Made by a program: the position numbers and the translations under genes. From NCBI RefSeq assembly GCF_032678705.1, contig NZ_JAVTSS010000002.1:1612001-1676000 (forward strand): DNA of 64,000 nt, read 5' to 3'. Each line of letters opens with the position of its first letter. Position 1 is the stretch's first letter. The notes under the pieces are model-generated. The model made no database searches. It saw only the letters and a program-made list of their open reading frames with translations, and had not been told where the DNA came from. This DNA is from Pedobacter frigiditerrae (GTDB taxonomy: Bacteria > Bacteroidota > Bacteroidia > Sphingobacteriales > Sphingobacteriaceae). Shown here in pieces: positions 52,861 through 61,656 of this stretch.

Positions 52861-53280
52861 ATGAAAAAAATATTAGTGCTGTGCACCGGAAATAGTTGCA
52901 GAAGCCAAATTGCAGAAGGGTATCTGAGGTTTTATGCAGGAGATCGGGCAGAAATCTATAGTGCAGGAATAGAAACACATGGTGTAAATCCCAAAGCGGT
53001 ACAGGTGATGGCAGAAGATCATATTGACATTTCAGGTAATACCTCTAACCATGTAGATGAATATTCTAAAATCGACTTCGATATGGTAATAACAGTTTGC
53101 GATAATGCCAATGAAGCGTGTCCATTCTTTCCCGGAAAAGTGGAACGTCTTCACCAGAATTTTCCCGATCCTGCAAAGGCTACTGGAACACCAGAAGAAA
53201 TCATGGACGAGTTCAGAAGGGTGCGTGACCTGATCAAAGCTTTTTCAGCAGATTTTGTAAATCAATATATAAATGAATAA
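52861..53280 (+). CDS. arsC: Arsenate reductase, low-molecular-weight phosphatase type
   Basis: 139 residues with the P-loop LCTGNSCRS (C8) and the two redox cysteines C80 and C87 in VCDNANEACPFF. The spacing matches thioredoxin-linked ArsC (10/82/89 in the Staphylococcus enzyme). It reduces arsenate to arsenite for export by the Acr3 encoded three bases downstream. Confidence 0.93.
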   Translation: MKKILVLCTGNSCRSQIAEGYLRFYAGDRAEIYSAGIETHGVNPKAVQVMAEDHIDISGNTSNHVDEYSKIDFDMVITVCDNANEACPFFPGKVERLHQNFPDPAKATGTPEEIMDEFRRVRDLIKAFSADFVNQYINE

Positions 53281-53283
53281 ATC

Positions 53284-54363
53284 ATGAGTGCTAACAATTG
53301 TGCCCCTGTGGCCGAACGAAAAAAACTGGGCTTTTTAGATCGTTACCTGACCCTATGGATCTTTATAGCTATAGCAATCGGTGTAGGGACAGGATACTTT
53401 ATCCCGTCCTCTTCAGGCCTTATCAATTCCTTTTCTTCGGGAACCACCAATATACCTTTGGCTATCGGCCTCATACTTATGATGTATCCACCACTTGCAA
53501 AAGTGAAGTACGAAAAAATGGGCGAAGTATTCAAGGATACCAAGGTATTGAGCGTTTCATTGGTGCTTAACTGGTTAATTGGCCCACTTTTAATGTTCTT
53601 TTTGGCCATTACATTTTTAAGGGATTATCCCGAATATATGGTCGGCCTTATACTGATCGGTCTTGCAAGATGCATCGCTATGGTTGTGGTATGGAACGAG
53701 CTTGCAGAGGGCAACAGGGAATATGCCGCTGGACTTATTGCGCTGAACAGCATCTTTCAGGTTTTGCTCTACAGCGTTTTCGCTTATGTTTTCATCACCG
53801 TACTGCCGCCATATTTTGGACTTAAAAGCCTAGAAGTAGATATAACTATTGGAGAGATTGCCAAAAGTGTGGGCATCTATTTGGGACTGCCTTTTGCAAT
53901 GGGCATTATCAGTAGGTATGCCCTGATCAGACTTAAAGGTGAAGACTGGTTCCAGAACAAGTTCGTTCCGTTTATATCGCCAATCACCTTGATCGCTTTG
54001 CTATTTACCATTGTAATTATGTTCAGCCTAAAGGGTAACCTTATCGTGCAGATACCAATGGATGTAGTCCGTATCGCCATACCTCTGGTGATCTATTTCT
54101 CTATTATGTTCGTAGTAAGTTTTTTTGCGGGCAAGTACTTTGGTGCAGATTATTCAAGAAGCACTTCCATTGCCTTTACCGCTACGGGAAACAATTTTGA
54201 ACTCGCCATTGCAGTTGCAATTGGTGTATTTGGGATCAATTCAGGGCAAGCTTTTGCTGGTGTAATCGGCCCTTTGGTTGAAGTTCCTGCACTGATCGCC
54301 TTGGTAAACCTGGCTTTCTGGTTCAGGAAAAAATACTATCGCACACCAAAAATCAACAATTAA
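53284..54363 (+). CDS. acr3: Acr3-family arsenite efflux permease
   Basis: 359 residues with about ten membrane helices. The conserved cysteine lies in GLARCIAMVVVWNELA (C130), and the late segment TATGNNFELAIAVAIG plus VEVPALIAL hold the family Glu residues. It exports arsenite made by ArsC. It is in the middle of the arsenic operon with short gaps on both sides. Confidence 0.94.
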   Translation: MSANNCAPVAERKKLGFLDRYLTLWIFIAIAIGVGTGYFIPSSSGLINSFSSGTTNIPLAIGLILMMYPPLAKVKYEKMGEVFKDTKVLSVSLVLNWLIGPLLMFFLAITFLRDYPEYMVGLILIGLARCIAMVVVWNELAEGNREYAAGLIALNSIFQVLLYSVFAYVFITVLPPYFGLKSLEVDITIGEIAKSVGIYLGLPFAMGIISRYALIRLKGEDWFQNKFVPFISPITLIALLFTIVIMFSLKGNLIVQIPMDVVRIAIPLVIYFSIMFVVSFFAGKYFGADYSRSTSIAFTATGNNFELAIAVAIGVFGINSGQAFAGVIGPLVEVPALIALVNLAFWFRKKYYRTPKINN

Positions 54364-54382
54364 GAAAACCAACAATTATATT

Positions 54383-55153
54383 ATGAAAATTGCTTTATTC
54401 TCTGACATCCATGCCAATCTTCCGGCACTGGAAGCATTCTTTAAAGACGTTGAAACCAGAAATACCGATGCCATCTATTGTTTGGGCGACCTTGTCGGCT
54501 ATAACATCTGGCCGAATGAGGTGATTGATGAAATCCGAAGACGAGGCATTCCCACCATAGCAGGGAATTATGATTGGGGCATTGGCCGTTCAAGTGACGA
54601 TTGCGGTTGTGCCTATAAGACCGATGAAGAAAAAGCAATGGGAAAAGTTTCCATTTCCTATACTAATGAAGTGGTAAAAGACGAACAGCGAGCCTACCTC
54701 AGAACGCTACCTGCCCACATTAGGCTGGAGTACCAGCTGAACCATGACAGACGCAATATCCTTTTTGTACACGGAAGTCCAAGAAAGGTAAATGAATACC
54801 TATTTGAAGATCGTGATGAGAAAAGCATGTTAAGGATCATGGAGCAGGCAGAAGCTGATATTATGTGTTTTGGTCATACCCACCAACCTTATCACCGCAT
54901 TTTAAATTCTGGAACGGATGGTAGTAATCATTTCAGGCATGCGATAAACATCGGATCTGTAGGAAAACCAAAGGATAAAGACCCAAGAGGTGGTTATGTG
55001 ATCCTGACCATAAACCCTGACAGTACTGTAACGGACAAGGATAGTATAAAAGTAGAGTTTATCCGCTTTGAATATGATGTTGAAAAAGCAGCAAAGGCAG
55101 TAGAGGATAGTCCGCTACCAAATGAATACGCTGATATGCTTCGCAACGGATAG
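54383..55153 (+). CDS. Metallophosphoesterase of the ars operon, copy 1
   Basis: 256 residues. Calcineurin-like motifs are present: FSDIHANLPAL, GDLVGYNIWPNE, GNYDWG, FVHGSP and CFGHTHQPYH. The fold binds two metals and hydrolyses phosphoesters, possibly nucleotide or phosphoprotein substrates. An asparagine stands before Tyr in GNYD instead of the usual GNHD. It follows acr3 by 19 bases. Its role in arsenic resistance is unknown. Confidence 0.88.
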   Translation: MKIALFSDIHANLPALEAFFKDVETRNTDAIYCLGDLVGYNIWPNEVIDEIRRRGIPTIAGNYDWGIGRSSDDCGCAYKTDEEKAMGKVSISYTNEVVKDEQRAYLRTLPAHIRLEYQLNHDRRNILFVHGSPRKVNEYLFEDRDEKSMLRIMEQAEADIMCFGHTHQPYHRILNSGTDGSNHFRHAINIGSVGKPKDKDPRGGYVILTINPDSTVTDKDSIKVEFIRFEYDVEKAAKAVEDSPLPNEYADMLRNG

Positions 55154-55156
55154 ATC

Positions 55157-55891
55157 ATGAGGATAGCACTATTTTCAGATATACACGCCAATCTTCTAGC
55201 TTTCCAAGCTATGCTAAAAGATATGGACAGTCTAAGACCTGATGCTGTTTATTGCCTCGGAGATTTGGTTGGCTACCACATCTACCCCAATGAAGTTATT
55301 GATGAAATAAGGAGACGGGGTATACCAACTCTTAAAGGCAATCATGATGAAAAGGTTGAAAACATCATCACTAATGCGGAAAGCCTTAATGAACCAGGCA
55401 AGAAATACGCATATCATTTGATCCGTGAAGATAACAAAGAATATTTAAGGACACTTCCAGCCCATATCAGACTTGACTTTAAAATGAATAACGAAAAGTT
55501 CAACCTTGTATTTGCACATGGAAGTACTCGAACTATCGACGAATATGTGCTTTTTGACACGGATGAAAATTATGTATTACAGATGATGGAAGAAGCAGAT
55601 GCTGATCTACTTTTTGTGGGGCATTCACATAAACCATACCATCGCGTTATACAAACTGATGGCAGGTTCAAACACGTTATCAATCTTGGCTCTGTTGGAA
55701 AACCAAAAGATGGTGATCCAAGGGGTTGCTATGTTATGGTTACCTTGGATAAAGACTCTTCAGCATTAACCAATGATTGCATAATGATAGAATTCAGAAG
55801 AGTTGAATATGATGTCGAAGCATCTGCAAAATCGATTGAAGATAGTATGCTACCCGATGAGTTTGCAGCTTCGTTACGCTTCGCTAAATAA
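55157..55891 (+). CDS. Metallophosphoesterase of the ars operon, copy 2
   Basis: 244 residues, clearly a tandem paralogue of the preceding gene: same FSDIHANLLAF, GDLVGYHIYPNE, GNHDEK, FAHGST and FVGHSHKPYH motifs, and the same closing region. This copy keeps the canonical GNHD. It is separated by three bases from copy 1 and is the last gene of the arsenic operon. Confidence 0.88.
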   Translation: MRIALFSDIHANLLAFQAMLKDMDSLRPDAVYCLGDLVGYHIYPNEVIDEIRRRGIPTLKGNHDEKVENIITNAESLNEPGKKYAYHLIREDNKEYLRTLPAHIRLDFKMNNEKFNLVFAHGSTRTIDEYVLFDTDENYVLQMMEEADADLLFVGHSHKPYHRVIQTDGRFKHVINLGSVGKPKDGDPRGCYVMVTLDKDSSALTNDCIMIEFRRVEYDVEASAKSIEDSMLPDEFAASLRFAK

Positions 55892-55907
55892 CCATAAATG
55901 AGATTTC

Positions 55908-55944
55908 AAATAACAAAGCCGGATCAACTCCGGCCTTGTTATTT
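55908..55944 (+). terminator. Terminator of the arsenic operon
   Basis: AAATAACAA and GCCGGA pair with TCCGGC and TTGTTATTT over a 5-base loop, with one A-C mismatch between the two stem parts. The stem ends in a T-rich flank. It lies 17 bases after the last ars gene. Confidence 0.8.
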
Positions 55945-56255
55945 GTATTGTATTTAGAAACCAAGAGCTAGCTCATTTTTCTGAATGGAGTTTTGCAACA
56001 GCCACAATGAGTAAGGCGATACAGGACTTAAATGTTTTGGTAACCGAATCAGAAAAGAGGTGACAGAAAGGAAAAATGCAAAGTAAGCGATAGTAATTTG
56101 GGTAAGAACGTGACTGGAAACGGTCAGTTTTTTTTGTTTTTGGGCAATTATTCCTGTCATTTCGACGTTGAACTTTTAGATAGTTAGTGTTGGTTTGCGA
56201 TGTGCCAGATGACAGGAAGCTACGCTCACTTAGGTTTAACTTTATCCCCAAAGTT

Positions 56256-57077
56256 ATGTTCGACTTTAAAGGAAAAGAATTCACGATCCCTGCCGCAAGG
56301 CTGAATGAAATTAAATTGAGCCTAGAAAAGGAACACGGTCGCGATTTCACGGACAAAGAAGTGTCCGATGTTGCCGAGCTGATGTACCAGCTGGCGAGAT
56401 TGTCTCTCGACCAGGTGATGGATGAACATGAATGGGAACAGAAACTTGAAGGAAAGCCAAAAGGGTATGCTTTTGAACCCAAGGGGTATAGCTGCAGGCT
56501 GTGCAATAGAGGTGGGTCGGATGTTGGCATGTGGTATGATAAATATGGACTTAAGTGTATGCACTGTCAGAAAGCTGTGGAATCTGGACTGATCCATGGC
56601 GAACTGACTAATGACCACGAGAGTTTTTACACCGATTATGATCTGGAATCACTTTTTAATGTGCACGGAAAAGCCCTGACACAGTGGATTGGTAAAGGAA
56701 TCATCAGGCCGCGCATCATCCCTCGTTTCGATAATCCCAGCGCTAAGCACCTACGGATATTTTTGATTGCGGACAATTATGGCTTTCTTCCCCAAAAGGA
56801 AATGCTCCGGTTCTGGGACACCGTAGAGCAGGAAGTGGACGGGCAACTTTATGAGCGCCACCTGAAATGGTACCAGTGCTGCGATCCGTTTGAGTATCTC
56901 AAGGACTATAAGATCATGAATTATCTACGAAGGACTGATTCAGAAAATCCCCCTACCCAGCAGGAAGCCAAACCGAAGAAGCCGGAACAGGAATTTTGTA
57001 GTCAAAGTGCATTTCCTGAAGGTTTTGTGAATAAGCGTTATCCAACCAAACACCGGGCGAAACGTAAGAGACAGTAG
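56256..57077 (+). CDS. Zinc-ribbon, probably DNA-binding ICE protein
   Basis: 273 residues from ATG 56256; an upstream in-frame ATG at 56187 adds a basic extension of doubtful value. The protein has a zinc-ribbon (CRLCNRGG...CMHC, about residues 84-112) after a helical N-terminal domain, then a winged-helix-like segment (LFNVHGKALTQWIGKGIIRPRIIP), and a very basic tail (KHRAKRKRQ). I do not recognise a named family. As the last gene before the attachment repeat it may be a directionality or regulatory factor of the element; this is inference. Confidence 0.65.
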   Translation: MFDFKGKEFTIPAARLNEIKLSLEKEHGRDFTDKEVSDVAELMYQLARLSLDQVMDEHEWEQKLEGKPKGYAFEPKGYSCRLCNRGGSDVGMWYDKYGLKCMHCQKAVESGLIHGELTNDHESFYTDYDLESLFNVHGKALTQWIGKGIIRPRIIPRFDNPSAKHLRIFLIADNYGFLPQKEMLRFWDTVEQEVDGQLYERHLKWYQCCDPFEYLKDYKIMNYLRRTDSENPPTQQEAKPKKPEQEFCSQSAFPEGFVNKRYPTKHRAKRKRQ

Positions 57078-57406
57078 TAAAATTTTGATTTGAATGGTTA
57101 AGAGTACAAATGTAAAATGGAGCTCTTTCGATCGAAGCATCGACTTAGGCCAAATTGGTTGCGAGGCACCTAAACATCATTTTATGTTTTTTCCATTTTT
57201 TTCTTGCCATAGATATTGATACAACTAATGAATATTGCCTAATACTCTTATGACTCATCCGAGCTTTTGACCTTCTTTTTTTACATACATATTATCAAGT
57301 TATTGTTTTCTTCTCTTCCTTTTGTGTAGTATTCTTGTTGGTTTTTCAAAAAATTTGAACCATAAGGCATGCGTTCAAGAAAAAATTTTAAATTTGAGTT
57401 GATAAA

Positions 57407-57507
57407 AAAAACCGTTACAAATACATTACGGGATTTCTTTGAAGGCTTGTAACTAATTGATATACAAATTATTAGAAATGGGTAGCGTCTGTCTGTTAAT
57501 CAGAGGG
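57407..57507. repeat. Right copy of the 101-bp direct repeat, joined to a tRNA-Asn 3' part
   Basis: This copy matches 33740-33840 at 92 of 101 positions without gaps and keeps the inverted repeat GTTACAA/TTGTAAC (57414-57420, 57447-57453). It runs into the tRNA-Asn anticodon arm and T arm. It is the likely right end of the element. The gap 57078-57861 contains no gene; it holds this repeat, the tRNA part, a second short tRNA-end copy and two terminators. Confidence 0.8.
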
Positions 57508-57537
57508 TCGCTGGTTCGAGCCCAGCAGAGGGAGCCA
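57493..57537 (+). pseudogene. 3' part of a tRNA-Asn(GTT) gene
   Basis: From the anticodon loop CTGTTAA (anticodon GTT at 57495-57497) through a T arm GCTGG-TTCGAGC-CCAGC to an acceptor end AGAGGGA, G and CCA (57535-57537). The required 5' acceptor strand TCCCTCT is not found upstream, so the gene is incomplete here. This is the usual result of integration into a tRNA gene, with the intact copy restored at the other end of the element. Confidence 0.8.
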
Positions 57538-57538
57538 A
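57518..57538 (+). repeat. 21-nt direct repeat of the tRNA-Asn 3' end, copy 1 (att core)
   Basis: GAGCCCAGCAGAGGGAGCCA and one more A, identical to 57608-57628. It covers the T-loop end, the acceptor strand and CCA. This is the size and place expected for the core of a tRNA-directed tyrosine recombinase. Confidence 0.7.
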
Positions 57539-57566
57539 AGCCTACAACGAAAGTTGTAGGCTTTTT
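57538..57566 (+). terminator. Terminator after the tRNA-Asn remnant
   Basis: AAGCCTACAAC (57538-57548), GAAA loop, GTTGTAGGCTT (57553-57563), then a T-run. The 11-bp perfect stem directly after CCA is a typical tRNA terminator. Confidence 0.9.
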
Positions 57567-57607
57567 TCGTTTATAGCTGGACGAGAAGTTTATCCCGATT
57601 TATCGGG

Positions 57608-57628
57608 GAGCCCAGCAGAGGGAGCCAA
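57608..57628 (+). repeat. 21-nt direct repeat of the tRNA-Asn 3' end, copy 2
   Basis: Exact second copy of the 21-nt tRNA end (see 57518-57538), 90 bases further on and again followed by a terminator. The intervening 69 bases hold the first terminator and a short sequence without a gene. Confidence 0.7.
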
Positions 57629-57637
57629 TATCAAGAA

Positions 57638-57670
57638 AAAGCCTTACCATGCCCGGTAAGGCTTTCTTGT
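57638..57670 (+). terminator. Terminator after the second tRNA-end copy
   Basis: AAAGCCTTACC (57638-57648) pairs with GGTAAGGCTTT (57655-57665) over a 6-base loop, followed by a T-rich stretch. Confidence 0.85.
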
Positions 57671-57861
57671 TTTTAAAGGTTTTTGCTCTATGTCTATATA
57701 TTCATTCTCTTAACCTCGCAACCTAAGTATTTCCAATCAATACTAAACTTAATATTAACATAACAAAATTAAGCTATACCCACCATTATTTTCGTGCTAT
57801 GAAATCCTTCCTTAAGAAAAGGAAAGATAATGCATTTAAGCCATCTTAAACAGATAAAATA

Positions 57862-58848
57862 ATGAAAAGAGTATTAGTAATAGTAAGTATGTTATTTAGC
57901 GGAGCTGCCTTTTGTCAGCAAAAATTAGATGTTCAAGCGCATCGTGGTGGTATGGCTTTAATTCCTGAAAACACTATTCCGGCAATGTTAAATGCTGTGA
58001 AATTAGGGGCTAAAACATTAGAGTTGGATGTGGTTATTTCAGCAGACGGAAAAGTAGTTGTATCTCATGACGGCTATATGTCAGCAGTTTTTATGACTAA
58101 ACCAGATGGCTCTGAAATTACTAAAGAAGAAGAGAAGACATTGAGTTTATTTCAAATGTCTTATGAAAGTATTAGTCGCTATCAATCAGGAGTTAAAACA
58201 CATCCTATGTTTCCTAGACAACTAAAGTTAAAAACGCATAAGCCATTGTTAAGTGATCTAATAGATAGTGTGGAAGTTTATGTGAAAGCAAACAAGCTTA
58301 AGCCGGTTTATTATAACATTGAAACGAAATGTTCTCCTATGGGTGATGGAAAATATAATCCTTCTCCAGCCATATTTGTGCAAACAATGATGGATGTGAT
58401 TAATCAAAAAGGGATCAAAAAAAGAGTCATTATTCAATCTTTTGATGTGAGAACGCTGAAGATTTTGCATCAAACTGAACCAGAACTAAAACTATCTCTT
58501 TTGGTTCAAGGGAAAATGAATCTTACTGAAGAACAACTTAAAAAGTATGGCCTTTCAGCTAAAGAAGTTGAGGATTATTTTAAGCAATTGAGTACTAATA
58601 AAGGTGGACTAGAAGGAGATTTAGCGATTTTGGGTTTTGTGCCAGCTATTTATAGCCCATATTATAGTGGGGTAGATGCCGAAATGGTAAAAAAAGTACA
58701 CGATAAAAAGATGCAAATTGTTCCGTGGACAGTTGATAAAGAAGAAGATATGATTGCCTTAGGCAAACTTGGTGTCGATGGAATCATCACTAATAGTCCA
58801 GATATTTTAATTAAGCTTTTTGGTAGTTATCAGAAAAAATCAAAATAA
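57862..58848 (+). CDS. Exported glycerophosphodiester phosphodiesterase
   Basis: 328 residues with a signal peptide (MKRVLVIVSMLFSGAAFCQQ). The GDPD motifs are clear: AHRGGMALIPENTIPAM (catalytic His and the Glu/Asn metal site), ELDVVISADGKVVVSHD, an NIETK strand, and the ending GVDGIITNSPD. It hydrolyses glycerophosphodiesters to glycerol-3-phosphate and an alcohol in the periplasm. It is the first chromosomal gene after the attachment region and stands alone, ending at a terminator. Confidence 0.93.
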   Translation: MKRVLVIVSMLFSGAAFCQQKLDVQAHRGGMALIPENTIPAMLNAVKLGAKTLELDVVISADGKVVVSHDGYMSAVFMTKPDGSEITKEEEKTLSLFQMSYESISRYQSGVKTHPMFPRQLKLKTHKPLLSDLIDSVEVYVKANKLKPVYYNIETKCSPMGDGKYNPSPAIFVQTMMDVINQKGIKKRVIIQSFDVRTLKILHQTEPELKLSLLVQGKMNLTEEQLKKYGLSAKEVEDYFKQLSTNKGGLEGDLAILGFVPAIYSPYYSGVDAEMVKKVHDKKMQIVPWTVDKEEDMIALGKLGVDGIITNSPDILIKLFGSYQKKSK

Positions 58849-58894
58849 TCTTTATAGGTTTTTAAATCCCCATCAAATCATAAATTAGGTTGAA

Positions 58895-58926
58895 AGTCTT
58901 ATAACGTAAGTTGTAAGGCTTTTTTT
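58895..58926 (+). terminator. Terminator of the GDPD gene
   Basis: AGTCTTATAAC, GTAA loop, GTTGTAAGGCT with two G-T pairs, then seven T. It lies 46 bases after the stop codon. Confidence 0.8.
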
Positions 58927-58962
58927 AATCATAATTTTTCAACTAAAGAGTTAACAGGGAGG

Positions 58963-60753
58963 TTATATTTTTGAAAGCCCTTTGATGTGCTGGCTATGCG
59001 CTCGAAGCATTTTCATACCTTCAACAGTAGTCATCAATGGGATAGATTTATTTTTAGCATTACTTTTACTGATCTTATAAAGTAAATCCCAATGTTTTTT
59101 AATTTCTCCCCAAGCAAAAAATATCGAATGCCTTGGATCGTACATGTGAGTTGGTTCACTTGCTGCGCCATTCAATTCAATGATTGAAAAATTCTTTCCT
59201 TGTTCAAAATCATTCCAATTCTTAAACTTAATGTCGAGCCTTCCAAAATAGAATTCTGGTAATTGCTTGCAAACATTATCTATAACCTGTGTAAGATTCT
59301 TACTAATCATGTAACTCAAATCTATAAACTTAGCACCCCTGCAATGATTGCCAAAAGGTACTAAAACCTTTTCTTCATCCGTCGATAATATTTGTTCCAA
59401 CTGATCTCCATAATGCTTTCTTAAGGTTTTAAATTGCAAAATATACCTATCATTTTTTCTGATTAGCATTTCCAATGTTGATTTCCCATCTCCAGTAATC
59501 ATCAAAAATTCTTTACCAACGATTCCAGTAATTTTACCATAATCTTCATCTGGTAAGCGATGATAAAAGATACCCACTTCATTTTTATAGTCAATAAACT
59601 CTTGTGTTAGAAAATTGGCTTTGCTCTGCCTGCTGTAGTCAACAAGGTCGGCCAAATTATTGATCAATTTTACACCAGTGCCTCGTTCTCCCATATCCGG
59701 CTTAGCGATTAAGGGGAAACAAATTTCATTATCCGCTAACCTTGCCTTTAATTCTGGGGCATTGGTGCCATTGGCGAATAAGACTGTTTTTGGGTAAAAC
59801 TGCTGATCAAGATGTTTGTAGCTATCACTTTTGTTTTCCATGGCAAAGCCTGAGTTAAGCCTCATTGGGTTTGCTGCACTAAAGAAAAAGAAAGTACGTG
59901 CTTTAGTACTTAGATATAGCCAATAAATATACATCGGTGCATAAACTAGGTGCATAGGCCAATATTCCCAGTTAAAGGTTTTGATGGTTGCAATTCTGAA
60001 ATTCAGCTTCAAATTTTCAAAGATTGATAGTTTGGTTTTAGCTCTAGGTATTTTAAAGCTAATCTCTTTATCGATCCCACTTTTAAGGTCTTTATAAAGC
60101 ATATCAGCAGTTGCTGAGGTAATTTTTACAGACGTAATGCTAACTGTCGAAATATTGTTGCTACGTGCCATGACCAATGCATTCTCTTGGTCGCCGGTGC
60201 CTGCAAACTGATGAAAGCGAATGGCTTTGTCTTGATTGATGTTTGGCTCCTTTTCTAACCAACTGGCAAACCACTGTTCTCTTTCATCTCTTATTGGCCG
60301 AGAGTAAAGCGTAGCAGAAGACCAAATGCAAGGTTGATTAACATTTATCGATTTCTTGTGTTTTTGAAACCCATCCCACCTGCATTCCATTAAGCTACCT
60401 TTTTTATAAAGGATGAGTGTGAAATTTTCAATCTCAGCTAAACTTATTTGATCAAAGGTTTTTTCAGGAAACTTTGATTGTATGATTTCTAATAAAATTA
60501 TACCTCTGCTTTTACGATAGGATGGAAGTTTGACATGGTTTTCGAATGCTCCATTAAGTAATACAGCCACATCACCGTTGTCTTTAACAGCAATCCAAGT
60601 TCCACCGCTTTTAGGGTCTTTAGGATAGGCCAATTGATATTCCCCTTGCTTTTCAATAACAGGAGCAAATGCACAACCGCGTTCACTATTTTCATCACGG
60701 TTTGATGTGATAATAATACCTTCGTCAGTGGGAATATAACTTACTGTGCACAT
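58963..60753 (-). CDS. NRDE/TANGO2-like domain fused to an ATP-grasp domain
   Basis: 596 residues. The first about 235 residues are a TANGO2/NRDE domain: MCTVSYIP with Cys2, TSNRDEN, and SGGTWIAVKDNGDVAVLLNG. After a linker, residues about 300-590 form an ATP-grasp domain (PLIAKPDMGERGTGVKL, FLTQEFI, YFGRLDIKFKNWND, FSIIELNGAASEP). This pairing of an N-terminal-nucleophile-like hydrolase with a ligase-type ATP-binding domain in one chain is uncommon. The product is unknown. It overlaps the DinB-like gene by 13 bases. Confidence 0.78.
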   Translation of the reverse strand: MCTVSYIPTDEGIIITSNRDENSERGCAFAPVIEKQGEYQLAYPKDPKSGGTWIAVKDNGDVAVLLNGAFENHVKLPSYRKSRGIILLEIIQSKFPEKTFDQISLAEIENFTLILYKKGSLMECRWDGFQKHKKSINVNQPCIWSSATLYSRPIRDEREQWFASWLEKEPNINQDKAIRFHQFAGTGDQENALVMARSNNISTVSITSVKITSATADMLYKDLKSGIDKEISFKIPRAKTKLSIFENLKLNFRIATIKTFNWEYWPMHLVYAPMYIYWLYLSTKARTFFFFSAANPMRLNSGFAMENKSDSYKHLDQQFYPKTVLFANGTNAPELKARLADNEICFPLIAKPDMGERGTGVKLINNLADLVDYSRQSKANFLTQEFIDYKNEVGIFYHRLPDEDYGKITGIVGKEFLMITGDGKSTLEMLIRKNDRYILQFKTLRKHYGDQLEQILSTDEEKVLVPFGNHCRGAKFIDLSYMISKNLTQVIDNVCKQLPEFYFGRLDIKFKNWNDFEQGKNFSIIELNGAASEPTHMYDPRHSIFFAWGEIKKHWDLLYKISKSNAKNKSIPLMTTVEGMKMLRAHSQHIKGLSKI

Positions 60754-61247
60754 GCTTTTCTATACTTTAAGGTAGAAGCTGCAATGCCAAAATCTTCTGG
60801 TAATAAAATTTTAGAAATTAGGCTAAAACCAACTCTAATCAACGCCATGTGATGTACAGTATGTTCAAGATTATACATTAACTCTCTGTAATAATTTGTA
60901 GGCAATTGCTGCTTCCTTTCATCCTCAAAACTATATTCAGCCATAATGTTAAGTTCCTTATTCTCTAGCATGGTTAATCTATTTATTTGTTGAATCTTGG
61001 CGATCGCCATTTCCCTAATAGTCTCTAGATTATGATCTCGTTTACGTTTGTCATAATCTATGATACCAGTTTGATAACCATTGCCAAGCTCAATATAGAA
61101 CTCTAAAATATGCCTAATGTGCTGGCCAATGGAAGCGTTTCCTAATAAGGGTATTGGTTCGCAAAATTGTTCATCAGACAATGCCTCAAGTGCATTTTCA
61201 AGCTGAGTGAGCAAGTAACAGATAGATTGGCTAAGCTGATTGATCAT
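60741..61247 (-). CDS. DinB-superfamily protein
   Basis: 168 residues, helical. The three His positions of the DinB metal site are suggested by GQHIRHILEF and HTVHHMALIR. DinB-like proteins are four-helix metal-dependent thiol-transfer or unknown enzymes. It lies four bases downstream of the DoxX gene and overlaps the NRDE/ATP-grasp gene, so these two are co-translated. Confidence 0.75.
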   Translation of the reverse strand: MINQLSQSICYLLTQLENALEALSDEQFCEPIPLLGNASIGQHIRHILEFYIELGNGYQTGIIDYDKRKRDHNLETIREMAIAKIQQINRLTMLENKELNIMAEYSFEDERKQQLPTNYYRELMYNLEHTVHHMALIRVGFSLISKILLPEDFGIAASTLKYRKACAQ

Positions 61248-61251
61248 GGTC

Positions 61252-61644
61252 TTATTTTTTGATGAACGCCAAAAGTTTATTTCGCTCAGCTATGATGAGA
61301 AATAGGCAGCTAGCAAAAACAATTACTGCAAGCATGAATAATTTTCCAGAATCATTTTGCACCACAATGCCTAATTTGGTTAAATGAGAGAACAGCGCTC
61401 CCCCCATTAAACCAAATCCAAGTATAGCGCCATAAACTGTTGTTTTTGGAATAAGTATTAAGATGGAAGCAATTAGTTCAAGTATTCCAGTACCTATTCT
61501 TCCCCAAGGTTCTATCCCTAATTCAGTGAAAATATATATCGATACTGGAGCCGCAGAGAATTTAAAAAAGAGTGTTTGTAAAAGAATGATTGCTGCTATC
61601 AGCCTTGCTACCCAAATTAAAATGTTTTGTGTTTTTGTTTGCAT
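61252..61644 (-). CDS. DoxX-like four-helix membrane protein
   Basis: 130 residues with four membrane helices (WVARLIAAIILLQTLFF, GTGILELIASILILI, YGAILGFGLMGGALF, LFMLAVIVFASCLFLII). The order and the FKFSAAP loop after helix 1 fit DoxX-family proteins. It is in the middle of an operon with YHS proteins. Role unknown; DoxX proteins act in membrane redox processes. Confidence 0.8.
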   Translation of the reverse strand: MQTKTQNILIWVARLIAAIILLQTLFFKFSAAPVSIYIFTELGIEPWGRIGTGILELIASILILIPKTTVYGAILGFGLMGGALFSHLTKLGIVVQNDSGKLFMLAVIVFASCLFLIIAERNKLLAFIKK

Positions 61645-61656
61645 GGTTATATGGAT

